In this document: piece after piece, positions 43,777 to 52,535 of the stretch
Numbering within the stretch: the stretch's first letter is position 1
How the letters are laid out: each line of letters begins with the position of its first letter
From: Streptomyces albicerus
GTDB lineage: Bacteria > Actinomycetota > Actinomycetes > Streptomycetales > Streptomycetaceae
DNA length: 64,000 nt
Reading direction: 5' to 3'
Assembly (NCBI RefSeq): GCF_008905045.1
Contig: NZ_VWMY01000005.1
Location: 62,001 to 126,000 of the forward strand
Notes under the pieces: model-generated
What the model saw: only the letters and a program-made list of their open reading frames with translations
Told to the model about the DNA's origin: nothing
Databases searched by the model: none
Position numbers and translations under genes: made by a program

Positions 43777-45449
43777 GACTGCTCCAGATACCGGTGGACG
43801 AGCATCACGGCCATGGCTCCCTCTCCGACGGCGGAGGCGACGCGCTTGGCGGACTCGGCGCGCGCGTCGCCCGCCACGAACACTCCGGGCACATTCGTCT
43901 CCAGGTGGTACGGCGACCGGTCCAGCTCCCAGTCCGGCGGCGGCTGTCCGCCGACGGCCAGGTCGGGTCCGGCGATGATGAACCCGCGCTCGTCCCTGAG
44001 CACGGTGCCGTCCAGCCAGTCGGTGAGCGGTGCCGCGCCGATGAACACGAACAGCCACTGCGCGTCGACGAGTTCGGTGTGCCCGCTCTCGACGTCGCGC
44101 AGGGTGAGCTGCTCCAGGTGGTCGGAGCCGTGCACCGACTCGACGACCGTCCCCGTACGGACGTTGATGTTCGGGGCGCCCTCGATCTGCTCGATGAGGT
44201 AGTGCGACATCGACGCGGACAGGGAGGAGCCGCGCACGAGGAGGGTGACCGACTTCGCGCCCCGGGCCAGATACATGGCGGCCTGTCCGGCGGAGTTCGC
44301 GCCGCCGACGATGTACACGTCGTGCCCCTGGCAGGCGGCGGCCTCGGTCAGCGCCGACCCGTAGAACACTCCGCACCCGGTCAGGTCCTCCGTGCCGGGC
44401 GCCTCCAGCTGCCGGTACGACACGCCGGTCGCCAGGATCACGCAGTGCGCGGCGATCTTGGAGCCGTCCGCGAAGCGCACGGTGCGCGCGGCGCCGTTGA
44501 CCTCGAGACCGGTCACCTCGCGCGCGGTGAGGATCTCGGCGCCGAACTTGGCCGCCTGGCGCCGCGCCCGGTCGGTGAGCTGCCCCCCGGACACGCCGTC
44601 GGGGAAGCCGAGGTAGTTCTCGATCCGTGAGCTCTGGCCGGCCTGCCCGCCGGTGGCCGAGCGCTCCACGAGCACGGTCCGCAGCCCCTCCGAGGCGCCG
44701 TACACGGCCGCGCCGAGCCCGGCGGGTCCGCCGCCGATGACGACGAGGTCGTAGAAGTCGGCCGCCGGTGTCGTGGCCAGCCCCACCTGGGCGGCCAGGT
44801 CCGGGTCATCGGGCTCGACGAGCGCCGTCCCGTCCGCGGTCACCACGAGGGGCAGCCGGTTCCCGTCCTGCCCCGCGCAGGCCAGCAGCCGTCGGCCCTC
44901 CGGCTCGTCCGAGGAGTACCAGCGGTACGGCACCTGGTTGCGGGCCAGGAACTCCCGTACGTCCGAGGAGCGCGCCGACCAGCGGTGCCCGACGACCTTC
45001 GTGATCGGCACCGCACGGTGATCGGAGGCCCGCCAGGCCTCCAGGAGGTCGTCCAGGACGGGGTAGAGCTTCTCCTCGGGCGGGTCCCAGGGCTTGAGGA
45101 GGTAGTGGTCGAGGTCGACCACGTTGATCGCGTCGATGGCCGCGTTCGTGTCCGCGTACGCGGTCAGCAGCACCCGGCGCGCGCCCGGGTACACGTCCAG
45201 GGCCTGCTCCAGGAACTCGATCCCGTTCATCTGGGGCATCCGGTAGTCCGCGAGGATCACCGCCACGAGATCACCGCGCAGCTTCAGCTCGCGCAGGGCG
45301 TCGAGAGCGCTCTGACCGGACTCGGCGCGCACGATCCGATACGTCTCGCCGTAGCGACGCCGCAGGTCGCGGGCCACGGCACGCGACACCCCGGGGTCGT
45401 CGTCCACAGTCAGGATGACGGTCCGTGCTGTGTCGGTGCCTTGTGCCAT
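43773..45449 (-). CDS. Receiver / glutaredoxin-like / thioredoxin-reductase-like fusion
   Basis: A 558-residue fusion. Residues 10-135 are a response-regulator receiver with the acidic VDDDPG near 15-20 and phospho-acceptor D68 (ILADYRMPQMNGIEF). Residues about 148-215 resemble a glutaredoxin fold (VVGHRWSARSSDVREFLARN), but the CxxC is replaced by WSAR. Residues 232-558 are a TrxB-like FAD/NAD(P)H domain: GGGPAGLGAAVYGASEG (239), GGQAGQSSRIENYLGFPDG, IVGGANSAGQAAMYL, and VPGVFVAGDARAESAKRVAS. The YCATCDG motif of thioredoxin reductases is replaced by YGSALTE. So both redox-active CxxC motifs are missing. ATG 45449 has GGGAGACG. Confidence 0.9.
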
Positions 45450-45627
45450 ACGTCTCCCACCCCGAGCGGTCGGCGTCCTGGGGCGGCTTGTCTGCGGTGC
45501 CACCCCGGCGCACGCCCATCGTATGTTCGATCGTCCTGCTTCGCTCCGGAACCGGGAGGTACCGCCTGGTACGGCCGGCCCGAGTGTCGTACGGCCGAGC
45601 AGGGGCACCTGGACGGGGGAGGCCACG

Positions 45628-46461
45628 ATGGACGTGAGCACGTTGACGCGAGGCAGGTGGGCCGGGAAACGCCGGGCGCGCCCGGCGCTCGAGAGCGCCG
45701 CCAGGGCGGGCTTCATCGCGCGCGGTGTCATCTACCTGCTGGTCGGCATGCTGGCGCTCCAGTTCACCCTCGGCGACAGCGAGCGGCAGGCGGATCAGGG
45801 CGGCGCGCTCGCGGAGGTCTCAGAAAAGCCCTTCGGGTCCGTCCTGCTCTGGGCCCTGGGCACCGGACTCGTCGGCATGGCGCTCTGGCGGCTGTCCGAA
45901 GCGGTCTTCGGCGCGGCGGGCCCGGACGGACACAAGGGGAAGAAGAGGGCGTCGTCGGCCGCACGCGCGGTCTTCTACGGCTTCGTCGCCTACTCCGCGC
46001 TCTCCTTCGCCGCGGGCGCCCGCGGCAGCGGGGGCGGTTCGAGCGACGGGCGGTCGCGGGACGTGACGGCGAAGATCCTTGAGACGCCCGGCGGGCAGTG
46101 GATCATGGGCGTGGCGGGCGGCGCGGTCGTGTGCGCCGGCGTCTGGATGGCCGTGCGGGCCATGGCGCTCACGTATCGCAAGCACCTGAGGCGCGGGGAG
46201 ATGCCGCGGCGGATGCGCCGGCTGGTCGACATCGCGGGCGTCGTGGGCGGAGCGTCCCGCGGTCTGGTGTTCGCGGCCGCCGGAGTCTTCGCGCTCCGGG
46301 CGGCCGTCGACTACGAGGCGGACGAGGCCAAGGGCATGGACGACACCCTGCGCTCGTTCACCGAGACGCCGATGGGGCCGTGGCTGCTGGCGGGCGTCGC
46401 CGTCGGACTCGTGCTGTTCGGGCTGTTCTCGTTCGCGATGGCCCGGTGGCGCAGGCTCTGA
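45628..46461 (+). CDS. DUF1206 membrane protein
   Basis: A 277-residue integral membrane protein with about six helices in three internally similar DUF1206 repeats: RAGFIARGVIYLLVGMLALQ, SAARAVFYGFVAYSALSFAA and GASRGLVFAAAGVFALRAAV, each followed by a second helix (LLWALGTGLVGMALWRLSEA and MGPWLLAGVAVGLVLFGLFS). Function unknown; the family is widespread in actinobacteria and cyanobacteria. The ATG at 45628 has GGGGAGG. It is divergent from the receiver-fusion gene across a 178-base gap. Confidence 0.9.
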   Translation: MDVSTLTRGRWAGKRRARPALESAARAGFIARGVIYLLVGMLALQFTLGDSERQADQGGALAEVSEKPFGSVLLWALGTGLVGMALWRLSEAVFGAAGPDGHKGKKRASSAARAVFYGFVAYSALSFAAGARGSGGGSSDGRSRDVTAKILETPGGQWIMGVAGGAVVCAGVWMAVRAMALTYRKHLRRGEMPRRMRRLVDIAGVVGGASRGLVFAAAGVFALRAAVDYEADEAKGMDDTLRSFTETPMGPWLLAGVAVGLVLFGLFSFAMARWRRL

Positions 46462-46505
46462 TGCGCGAAGTCCCGGATCCGGTCGGACCCGGGGCGACAA
46501 GTGCG

Positions 46506-46745
46506 TCAGCGGGGCAGCCCGGCGGGCGCGGTGGCCCAGTCGGTGTCCGGCTGTCGGGCCAGGCTGAATGCCGGCGTGCCTCCGGTGCGCAGGAAGCGGG
46601 CATCCGTCCAGGAACGGTCGTACGGACGGCCGTTGAGCCGGACACCGCTGACGTACGGGTGGTCGACGTCGGCGGCGGGCGGGAAGGGCTCCGCCACCTG
46701 TCCGGTGACGGAGCCCGTCGGGCGGTGGTGCCGGTGGCGCCGAGG
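46506..46745 (-). pseudogene. GH92-type alpha-mannosidase C-terminal remnant
   Basis: The leftward frame ending at 46506 reads HPYVSGVRLNGRPYDRSWTD, then LRTGGTPAFSLARQPDTDWA. This is the conserved C-terminal beta-sandwich end of glycoside hydrolase family 92 alpha-mannosidases (YV..V.LNG.P....W, GG...F.....P.T.W). At most about 75 residues remain; the catalytic domain is missing. The fragment abuts the 3' end of the S1 protease gene on the same strand. It is an old remnant. Confidence 0.6.
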
Positions 46746-46746
46746 A

Positions 46747-47919
46747 TCAGGCCGTGTGGAGCGTGAGGCCGTACCGGTTGAGGATCTCGCTCACCGGCTG
46801 GTACCAGGTCTCGCCCCCGCCGGAGCAGTTGCCCCAGCCGCCGGAGGTCACGCCCTGCGCCTGGTCACCGCTGATGAAGGAGCCGCCCGAGTCGCCCGGT
46901 TCCGCGCAGACGCTGGTCTTGGTCATCTGATGCACCGCGCCCTGGCTGTAGTTGACGGTCTCGTTCTTGGCGAGCACGGTGCCGCAGTGCCAGTGCGTGG
47001 TCGATCCGGACCGGCAGATGGAGGCTCCGACGGGCGCCTCGGCGGACCCGCGCACGAGCCGGTCGGGGACGGTGCCCCAGCCGAGCACGACGGGCACTGT
47101 CCACCAGCCGCTGCCGACGTTGACCCAGGCGTAGTCGTTGTCCGGGAACGACGAGCCCTGGAAGTTGCCTATGTAGGACCGGTCCCATCCGCTGACGCCT
47201 GCTCCCGCCCGGCCGCAGTGCCCTGCGGTGACGAAGCCGCCGTGCACCGAGAACCCGATCGAGCAGCGGACGTTGCCGGTGTAGTACGGGTCGCCGCCGA
47301 CCGTCCCGGCGGCGAAGGTCTGGGGTGCCTCGGGGGCTTCTTCGACGGTGACGGGGCCCGCCGCCCGGGCCTGCGCGAGGAACTTCCGGACATCGTTGTC
47401 AGCGCGCTCCGCGCCGACGACGGCCACGACGACGGAACTCGCCTTGGCGTCGACATGCCAGCTGCTGACGCCCTTCGGCGCGGCCAGCTTGTCGATGCGC
47501 GCCTTGGCCGCGTCGAGCTGCCGTGCGCTGTGCTTGACGGTACGGACGGTCGCGCCGGTCTCGCGTACGGAGTCCACGGTGGCGGCGGAGGCAGCGGCCG
47601 TGACGGCGACGGTCAACTTCCCGCTCCCGGCGTCGAACCAGGAGCCCCCGTACGCGGCTCCCGCCGCACGCCGGGCCTTCGACTCGACGGCCGTCGCCGC
47701 CTTCTCGGCGGCGAGACGGGCTTCGGCCTGGGTCTTCGTCAGTCCGAAGTCCCGTTGCATGGCGTCGATGAGGCCCGCGGAGGCCGGAGCATCGGAGGAA
47801 GAGGGCGCGGTGGGCTCGGGGGCGCCGGCGGCCGAGGCGGGCCCGGTACCGGCGGTTGCCCAGGCGCCGAGCAGAAGGAGTGCGGACAGGCCGGTGCGCA
47901 TGGCTGTGGTGCGTCTCAA
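46747..47919 (-). CDS. Secreted S1 family serine protease (streptogrisin / alpha-lytic type)
   Basis: A 390-residue preproprotease. Signal peptide about 1-30 (MRTGLSALLLLGAWATAGTG, then PASA), an alpha-lytic-type pro-region to about residue 200, then the mature chymotrypsin-fold protease of about 190 residues (from AAGTVGGDPYYTG). Catalytic triad H234 (VTAGHCG), D262 (FPDNDYAW) and S344 (EPGDSGGSF). The TTG at 47919 is chosen because GAAGGG lies eight bases upstream; ATG 47946 lacks a ribosome site. It is extracellular and its pro-region should be removed on secretion. A 14-bp palindrome upstream resembles the operators of LacI-type regulators that control secreted hydrolases. Confidence 0.9.
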   Translation of the reverse strand: MRRTTAMRTGLSALLLLGAWATAGTGPASAAGAPEPTAPSSSDAPASAGLIDAMQRDFGLTKTQAEARLAAEKAATAVESKARRAAGAAYGGSWFDAGSGKLTVAVTAAASAATVDSVRETGATVRTVKHSARQLDAAKARIDKLAAPKGVSSWHVDAKASSVVVAVVGAERADNDVRKFLAQARAAGPVTVEEAPEAPQTFAAGTVGGDPYYTGNVRCSIGFSVHGGFVTAGHCGRAGAGVSGWDRSYIGNFQGSSFPDNDYAWVNVGSGWWTVPVVLGWGTVPDRLVRGSAEAPVGASICRSGSTTHWHCGTVLAKNETVNYSQGAVHQMTKTSVCAEPGDSGGSFISGDQAQGVTSGGWGNCSGGGETWYQPVSEILNRYGLTLHTA

Positions 47920-47970
47920 GGCAGTAGCCCTTCGTTGTTCCAGCATGGTGGGGGTGGAACAGCAGAACGG

Positions 47971-47984
47971 TGAGAGCGCTCTCA
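47971..47984. promoter_or_regulatory. 14-bp palindrome, CebR/LacI-type operator candidate
   Basis: TGAGAGCGCTCTCA is a perfect palindrome with a central GC. It differs by one base per half-site from the known CebR box TGGGAGCGCTCCCA. It lies 51 bases upstream of the protease start, within its expected promoter region. Confidence 0.6.
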
Positions 47985-48048
47985 TTGCATGGCCGGGCTG
48001 AGCCTAGCGGCTGATCATGGTCAGGTACATACCAACCGCGTTGCTTTG

Positions 48049-48082
48049 TATGCGGGTTGGCCGAGTATGCGGGTTGGCCGAG
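48049..48082. repeat. 17-bp tandem duplication
   Basis: TATGCGGGTTGGCCGAG is present twice in direct tandem (48049-48065, 48066-48082) in the gap between the protease and PPOX genes. It may be a recent slippage duplication near the protease promoter. Confidence 0.8.
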
Positions 48083-48094
48083 CTTCGCGCCGGA

Positions 48095-48538
48095 TCAGCG
48101 GGCGAGAGGAATGCCGTAGGCGCGCTCCACGCGGAGGCGCAGGACGAGGCGGCCGTCGCGGACCATGGCGGCGCGGTAGTCGTCCCAGTCGGGATGTTCG
48201 CCCCGCACGTCACGGTAGAGCCGGATCAGCTCCTCCACGGTCTCGTCGTGCGGGTCACGGGCCACGGGGGTGAGGTCGGCGACGCCCTCGGCGACCGTGT
48301 AGGCCCAGCGGTCTCGACTGGTCACGTGGTACGACGCCCGCGGATCCCGGCGCAGGTTGCGGGTCTTGGCGCGGCCGTCGGTGAGCGAGACCCGCACGAT
48401 CCGCTCGTCGGGGTAGTAAGCGTGGTTGACGTTCGACAGCTGCGGGCGTCCGTCGCGCTTGAGCGTGGTCAGCACTCCGCCGTCGTACTCGGAGAGGAGG
48501 TTGAGCAGTGCGTCCTGGCTTGTGTCCTCAGTGGTCAT
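48095..48538 (-). CDS. PPOX-class F420-dependent oxidoreductase
   Basis: A 147-residue split-beta-barrel flavoprotein of the pyridoxamine-phosphate-oxidase-like superfamily: LLSEYDGGVLTTLKRDGRPQ, LSNVNHAYYPDERIVRVSLT, DGRAKTRNLRRDPRASYHV and YRAAMVRDGRLVLRLRVERA. These are typical of the F420-binding actinobacterial subfamily. The substrate is unknown. It starts at ATG 48538; the ribosome site is weak. It is divergent from the L,D-transpeptidase gene, with a strong hairpin in the space between them. Confidence 0.9.
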   Translation of the reverse strand: MTTEDTSQDALLNLLSEYDGGVLTTLKRDGRPQLSNVNHAYYPDERIVRVSLTDGRAKTRNLRRDPRASYHVTSRDRWAYTVAEGVADLTPVARDPHDETVEELIRLYRDVRGEHPDWDDYRAAMVRDGRLVLRLRVERAYGIPLAR

Positions 48539-48613
48539 GGGCTGATCAACGCCCGGGACGGCTCGGGGCATTCCGATCCCGCCCCGGAGTGATGCACCGG
48601 CGGGGCCATGGAC

Positions 48614-48643
48614 GTGGCGCGGCAACCGGAACCGCCGCGCCAC
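48614..48643. repeat. 10-bp perfect stem-loop between two divergent genes
   Basis: GTGGCGCGGC (48614-48623) and its exact complement (48634-48643) enclose a 10-base loop. It lies upstream of both neighbouring genes, so it is not a terminator of either; it may be a leader hairpin or an operator. Confidence 0.6.
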
Positions 48644-48777
48644 GCATGCCCTGCCGTCGAAGCCCCGGGACCTGCAGGACCCATCCTGGCCACCGGCCCG
48701 GACGTCATCCACGGCAACCACGTCACCGATCGCACCGACCTGACGAGTTCCTCATATGTATCGGTCAAGGTCAACGC

Positions 48778-49548
48778 ATGATCACACCCACACACGGTGC
48801 CCTACGCCGCCCCGTCGCCGTTCTGGCCGCCTCGCTCCTCCTCGCCGGTTGCGGAGGCGGAGCGGTGACGGCGACGGATCACGAACCCGGCGCGATCTCG
48901 ATGAAGGGCGGCACGGCCACGCAGCCCGCCCCCACACCCCACGTTTCCCTGGAGGTGGCACCTCAGCAACTGCCGGGCCTGGGACCGAAGACCCTGGCCA
49001 AGGTCCCGCCGAAGACGCGCCAGGCCGTAGTGGTGACGGGCCGGGACAGGAACTCTTCGATATCCACCGTGGTGTTGTACGAGCGCACCGCGGCCGGCTG
49101 GCAGGCCGGCGCCAGTTGGCCCGCGCACAACGCCCTCAAGGGCTGGACCGACCACCACCGGGCCGGTGATCTCCGCTCGCCCATCGGCGTCTACGCGCTC
49201 ACGGACGCCGGCGGCCTGCTCCCCGATCCGGGTACCCGCCTTCCGTACGACCGCTCCGGGGGTTTCACCATCCGCGGTACGGGCTTCGAGGGCGAGCCCC
49301 TGACCGGCTCGTTCGACTACGTGATCGCCATCAACTACAACCGCAAGCCCGGCACCACGCCACTGGACTGGACCCGTCCCCTGGGCGCGGGCCGGGGCGG
49401 CGGCATCTGGCTCCACGTCGACCACAGCGGCCCCACACAGGGCTGCGTCAGCCTCCGGAGGAACGACATGAAGTCCCTGCTGCGTGCCCTGGATCCCGAC
49501 CGTGACCCCGTGGTCGTCATGGGCGACGCGGCCGCGCTCAGACGCTGA
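48778..49548 (+). CDS. L,D-transpeptidase (YkuD-fold) lipoprotein
   Basis: A 256-residue lipoprotein. The lipobox LLAGC places the lipidated residue at C25. The C-terminal YkuD-type domain has the active-site motif HVDHSGPTQGCVSL (His, Ser/Thr and the catalytic Cys in GC). It should form 3-3 crosslinks or attach proteins to peptidoglycan outside the membrane. The central LGPKTLAKVPPKTRQAVVVT segment is typical of actinobacterial members. The ATG at 48778 has AAGG eight bases upstream. It lies 111 bases upstream of an OmpR-type two-component pair, possibly a cell-envelope stress unit. Confidence 0.88.
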   Translation: MITPTHGALRRPVAVLAASLLLAGCGGGAVTATDHEPGAISMKGGTATQPAPTPHVSLEVAPQQLPGLGPKTLAKVPPKTRQAVVVTGRDRNSSISTVVLYERTAAGWQAGASWPAHNALKGWTDHHRAGDLRSPIGVYALTDAGGLLPDPGTRLPYDRSGGFTIRGTGFEGEPLTGSFDYVIAINYNRKPGTTPLDWTRPLGAGRGGGIWLHVDHSGPTQGCVSLRRNDMKSLLRALDPDRDPVVVMGDAAALRR

Positions 49549-49658
49549 ACCGCCCGCCGGACCAGCCCGCTACCAGGCGGTTGTGAGAAAGGTGTCAGGA
49601 CGTGGGAAGCCCCTCACGCACGACCCCACCGCGGTCCCCGGCGCTTAGCATCGGCCCC

Positions 49659-50357
49659 GTGTGCGCACATGTGATGGTTGCCGAGGACGACGAGAAACAG
49701 GCGGAGTTGATACGCCGCTCGCTGCTGAGCGAGGGCCACACCGCCACCGTGGTCCACGACGGCGGGGCCGCGCTCGCGGAGGCCCGGCGGCGACGGCCCG
49801 ACCTCGTCGTCCTGGACCTGATGCTCCCGGTGATCGACGGCTTCGGCGTGTGCCGGGCGCTGCGCCGGGACGACGACATTCCCATCCTCATGCTCACCGC
49901 CCGCAACACGGAAGAGGACCTCCTGCTCGGTCTCGAACTCGGCGCGGACGACTACATGACCAAGCCGTACAGCCCGCGCGAACTGATGGCCCGCATCCGC
50001 ACGGTGCTGCGCCGCGGCGGACGTCCGGCTGCCGAGAGACGCGACGATCCGGTCGTACGGGCCGCGGGGATCGCAGTGGACCCCCTACGCCACGAGGTGG
50101 CGTGCGACGGCTCGCCCGTCGACTGCACCCCGGCCGAGTACGAGATCCTGCTGGCCATGGTCGCCGAGCCGGAACGGGTCTTCTCCCGGCAGCAGTTGCT
50201 GCGCTGCACCCGGGGCATCGACCGGGCCTCGACCGAGCGGGCCGTCGACGTGCACATCATGAACCTGCGCAAGAAGATCGAGGCGGATCCGCGCCGGCCG
50301 GTCCGGCTGCTGACCGTGTTCGGCGTGGGGTACAAGCTGCGCGGGGACCGCGGGTGA
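49659..50357 (+). CDS. OmpR/PhoB-family response regulator
   Basis: A 232-residue regulator: receiver (acidic VAEDDEKQ near residue 8, phospho-acceptor D53 in VVLDLMLPVIDG, Lys in YMTKPYSP) and winged-helix Trans_reg_C (CTPAEYEILLAMVAEPERVF, then RAVDVHIMNLRKKIEADPRR and VFGVGYKLRG). The start GTG 49659 precedes CAHVMVAEDD. Its stop overlaps the kinase GTG start (GTGA). It probably controls cell-envelope genes, perhaps including the adjacent L,D-transpeptidase. Confidence 0.92.
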   Translation: MCAHVMVAEDDEKQAELIRRSLLSEGHTATVVHDGGAALAEARRRRPDLVVLDLMLPVIDGFGVCRALRRDDDIPILMLTARNTEEDLLLGLELGADDYMTKPYSPRELMARIRTVLRRGGRPAAERRDDPVVRAAGIAVDPLRHEVACDGSPVDCTPAEYEILLAMVAEPERVFSRQQLLRCTRGIDRASTERAVDVHIMNLRKKIEADPRRPVRLLTVFGVGYKLRGDRG

Positions 50358-52192
50358 AGCGCGCCATACCGCTGCGCAAGCGTCTGCTGGTACGCCTGTT
50401 GATCACGTCGGTGCTGATCGCCATGTGCTCCGTGGCGGCGACGGCCTGGCTCGCGGTGGAGACCACGACCCGGGCGATCCAGGAGGAACAGGGGCAGGTA
50501 CTGGCCGAGGACATGGACATCCTCCGGCAGTTGAGCGGATACGCGGCCACCCATCGCGACTGGTCGGGCGTCGAGCGGACCGTACGAACCCTTTCGGAGA
50601 AGACCGGCAGGCGCATTGCCCTGACGAGCCCGGACGGCACTGCGATCGCGGATTCCGCGACGCGCAGGACGGCTCTCCCGCCGCGCGCCGCCGCCACACT
50701 GGACCCGCTGCACACCGACACCTTCACCGAGCCGGGCGCCCAGCTCAGCGGCATCGACCCACGGGCGGTGGGGCCGTATCGACTGCCGCTCGCCGAGCGC
50801 AGACGAGTGGCCAAGCTGGCGATGGTGCGGCAGCAGTGCTTCGAGCGCAACGGAATCGAGACAGCCGTCGCGCAGACGCCCAGCGGGCGTTCCGTGCTCA
50901 CGGACGCGGACGGGACGGTCGCCGCCGGCTACGTGCCGATGGAGTGCGCCGACGGGAAACTCAACACCCCCACCCCCACCGAGAAGAAGGCCCTGACCGA
51001 AGTGGAGACCCGCGCCAAGACATGCCTGGAGCGCGCCGACGCGGATCTCGTTGCGCCCCCGCGGGTGAAGTTCGAGTTCACGGAATCGGCCGTGCGGCCC
51101 GACTTCGGCCCGGGAAGGACCACCAAGGGCGGACGCGACGCGGCCGATCGGCAGATGGAGGAGTGCATCGACGAGGCCCGTCGCCAGCAGCTCGCGCCGT
51201 ACGTGGCCCCGGCCGCCGAGCTCTTCCTCGGCCACGGCGACAGTGCCGTACCGCGCTTCGACATGTCGGCTGCCAACAAAGCCAAGGTCACAGGCGTCGC
51301 CGGTCTCGTCCTCGCACTCACGGTGGCCGTGACCGCACTGGTCGCCACCCGCCTCGTACGGCCCCTGCGCGCGCTGACCCACGCCGCTCAGCAGCCGCCT
51401 GAGCAGCACGTACGGGTTCCCGTGACCACCCAGGACGAGACGGGCATCCTGGCCGTGGCGTTCAACGAACTGACGGAGCGCCGCGAACGCATGGAGGCGC
51501 AGCGCAAGGCGATGGTCAGCGACATCGCCCATGAACTGCGCACCCCGCTCACCAACATCCGCGGCTGGCTCGAGGTGACCCGCGACGGCATCGTCGACCC
51601 GGACCCGGACCTGCTCGCCTCCCTGCACGAGGAGGCCATGGTCCTCCAGCGGGTCATCGACGACCTCCAGGACCTCGCGGCCGCCGACGCGGGCACGCTC
51701 AGACTGCACCGCGAGCCGGTCCGCGCCGACGAACTGCTCGAACAGGTGGTGGCCGCGCACCGCGTCGGCGCCGAGGCGGCGGGAGTTCACCTGGTCACGG
51801 CGGTGGACGGCACCCCGTGGCTCGACGCGGATCCGGTCCGCATGCGGCAGGCGCTCGGCAATCTGGTGTCCAACGCGATCCGCCACACCCCTGCCGACGG
51901 CACGATCACCCTCTCCGCCCGGGGCGAGGAGGGTCAGGTCCTCTTCGAGGTGGCCGACACCGGCAGCGGCATCGCCGCGGAGGACCTGCCCAGCGTCTTC
52001 GACCGGTTCTGGCGGGCGGAGAAGTCCCGCAGCCGGCGCACCGGCGGCAGCGGTCTCGGCCTGGCCATCGTGCGCCAACTCGTCACGGCCCACGGCGGCA
52101 CCGTTACGGTGACCAGCGAACCCGGCGTCGGCTCGGTCTTCACCCTGCGCCTCCCTGACGCGCCGTCACCTGTTCCGCCGCATTCCCGCTGA
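50354..52192 (+). CDS. Membrane sensor histidine kinase with large extracellular domain
   Basis: A 612-residue kinase. First helix about 12-32 (LLITSVLIAMCSVAATAWLA), a large extracellular sensor domain of about 270 residues with several Cys (for example CFERNGIE, ECADGK, CLERADAD, ECIDEA) that could form disulfides, second helix near 313-335 (GVAGLVLALTVAVTALVATR), a HAMP domain, phospho-accepting H393 in SDIAHELRTPLTNIRGWLEV, and HATPase_c (LGNLVSNAIRHTPADG, DTGSGI, GGSGLGLAIVRQLVTAHGG). It is coupled by GTGA overlap to its regulator. The sensed signal is unknown, but the Cys-rich sensor suggests an envelope or redox cue. Confidence 0.92.
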   Translation: MKRAIPLRKRLLVRLLITSVLIAMCSVAATAWLAVETTTRAIQEEQGQVLAEDMDILRQLSGYAATHRDWSGVERTVRTLSEKTGRRIALTSPDGTAIADSATRRTALPPRAAATLDPLHTDTFTEPGAQLSGIDPRAVGPYRLPLAERRRVAKLAMVRQQCFERNGIETAVAQTPSGRSVLTDADGTVAAGYVPMECADGKLNTPTPTEKKALTEVETRAKTCLERADADLVAPPRVKFEFTESAVRPDFGPGRTTKGGRDAADRQMEECIDEARRQQLAPYVAPAAELFLGHGDSAVPRFDMSAANKAKVTGVAGLVLALTVAVTALVATRLVRPLRALTHAAQQPPEQHVRVPVTTQDETGILAVAFNELTERRERMEAQRKAMVSDIAHELRTPLTNIRGWLEVTRDGIVDPDPDLLASLHEEAMVLQRVIDDLQDLAAADAGTLRLHREPVRADELLEQVVAAHRVGAEAAGVHLVTAVDGTPWLDADPVRMRQALGNLVSNAIRHTPADGTITLSARGEEGQVLFEVADTGSGIAAEDLPSVFDRFWRAEKSRSRRTGGSGLGLAIVRQLVTAHGGTVTVTSEPGVGSVFTLRLPDAPSPVPPHSR

Positions 52193-52535
52193 GAGTGGTG
52201 GCACCGGTACCAGGACCCCCAGTCCTGCACACGGGAGGGATCTGGTTGCTTCGCCACCGTTGGCGCACTGTTGGCTCATGGACACCACCAAGCAGCCGGA
52301 GGCCAGGATCCGCGTGACGCCACTGCGTCGCCTCAGGGGAGGCACGTACGTCCCGCGCAGCAGCCAAGCAGTTACCGCACAGGCCGACGACACCCTGTGC
52401 ACCCGGAGTCGGGAGAGGCCCGCGCGAACGGACGGCCGGCGCACCACGCGTGGCTGAACCCCGAAGAACCGGCCGCCGTCGACTCACGTCTGGCCACCCC
52501 CGGGGAGTGGCCGGGCACAGCGCCGTCCTCGCGGG
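52193..52535. other. 343-base intergenic region, no convincing gene
   Basis: A small frame of 59 codons (ATG 52278 to stop 52457, starting MDTTKQPEARIRVTPLRRL) exists, but it has no ribosome site of note, an Arg/Thr-rich composition and no recognised family. It is a low-confidence micro-ORF at best. The region otherwise holds the 3' ends of two convergent transcripts. Confidence 0.4.

Noticed and set aside
49548-49582. AACCGCC/GGCGGTT inverted repeat after the L,D-transpeptidase gene
   Set aside because: The 7-bp arms and 21-base loop are too weak to call a terminator with confidence.
52278-52457. A 59-codon micro-ORF after the two-component kinase
   Set aside because: There is no good ribosome site, the composition is Arg/Thr-rich and no family is recognised. 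It is mentioned only under the intergenic entry.
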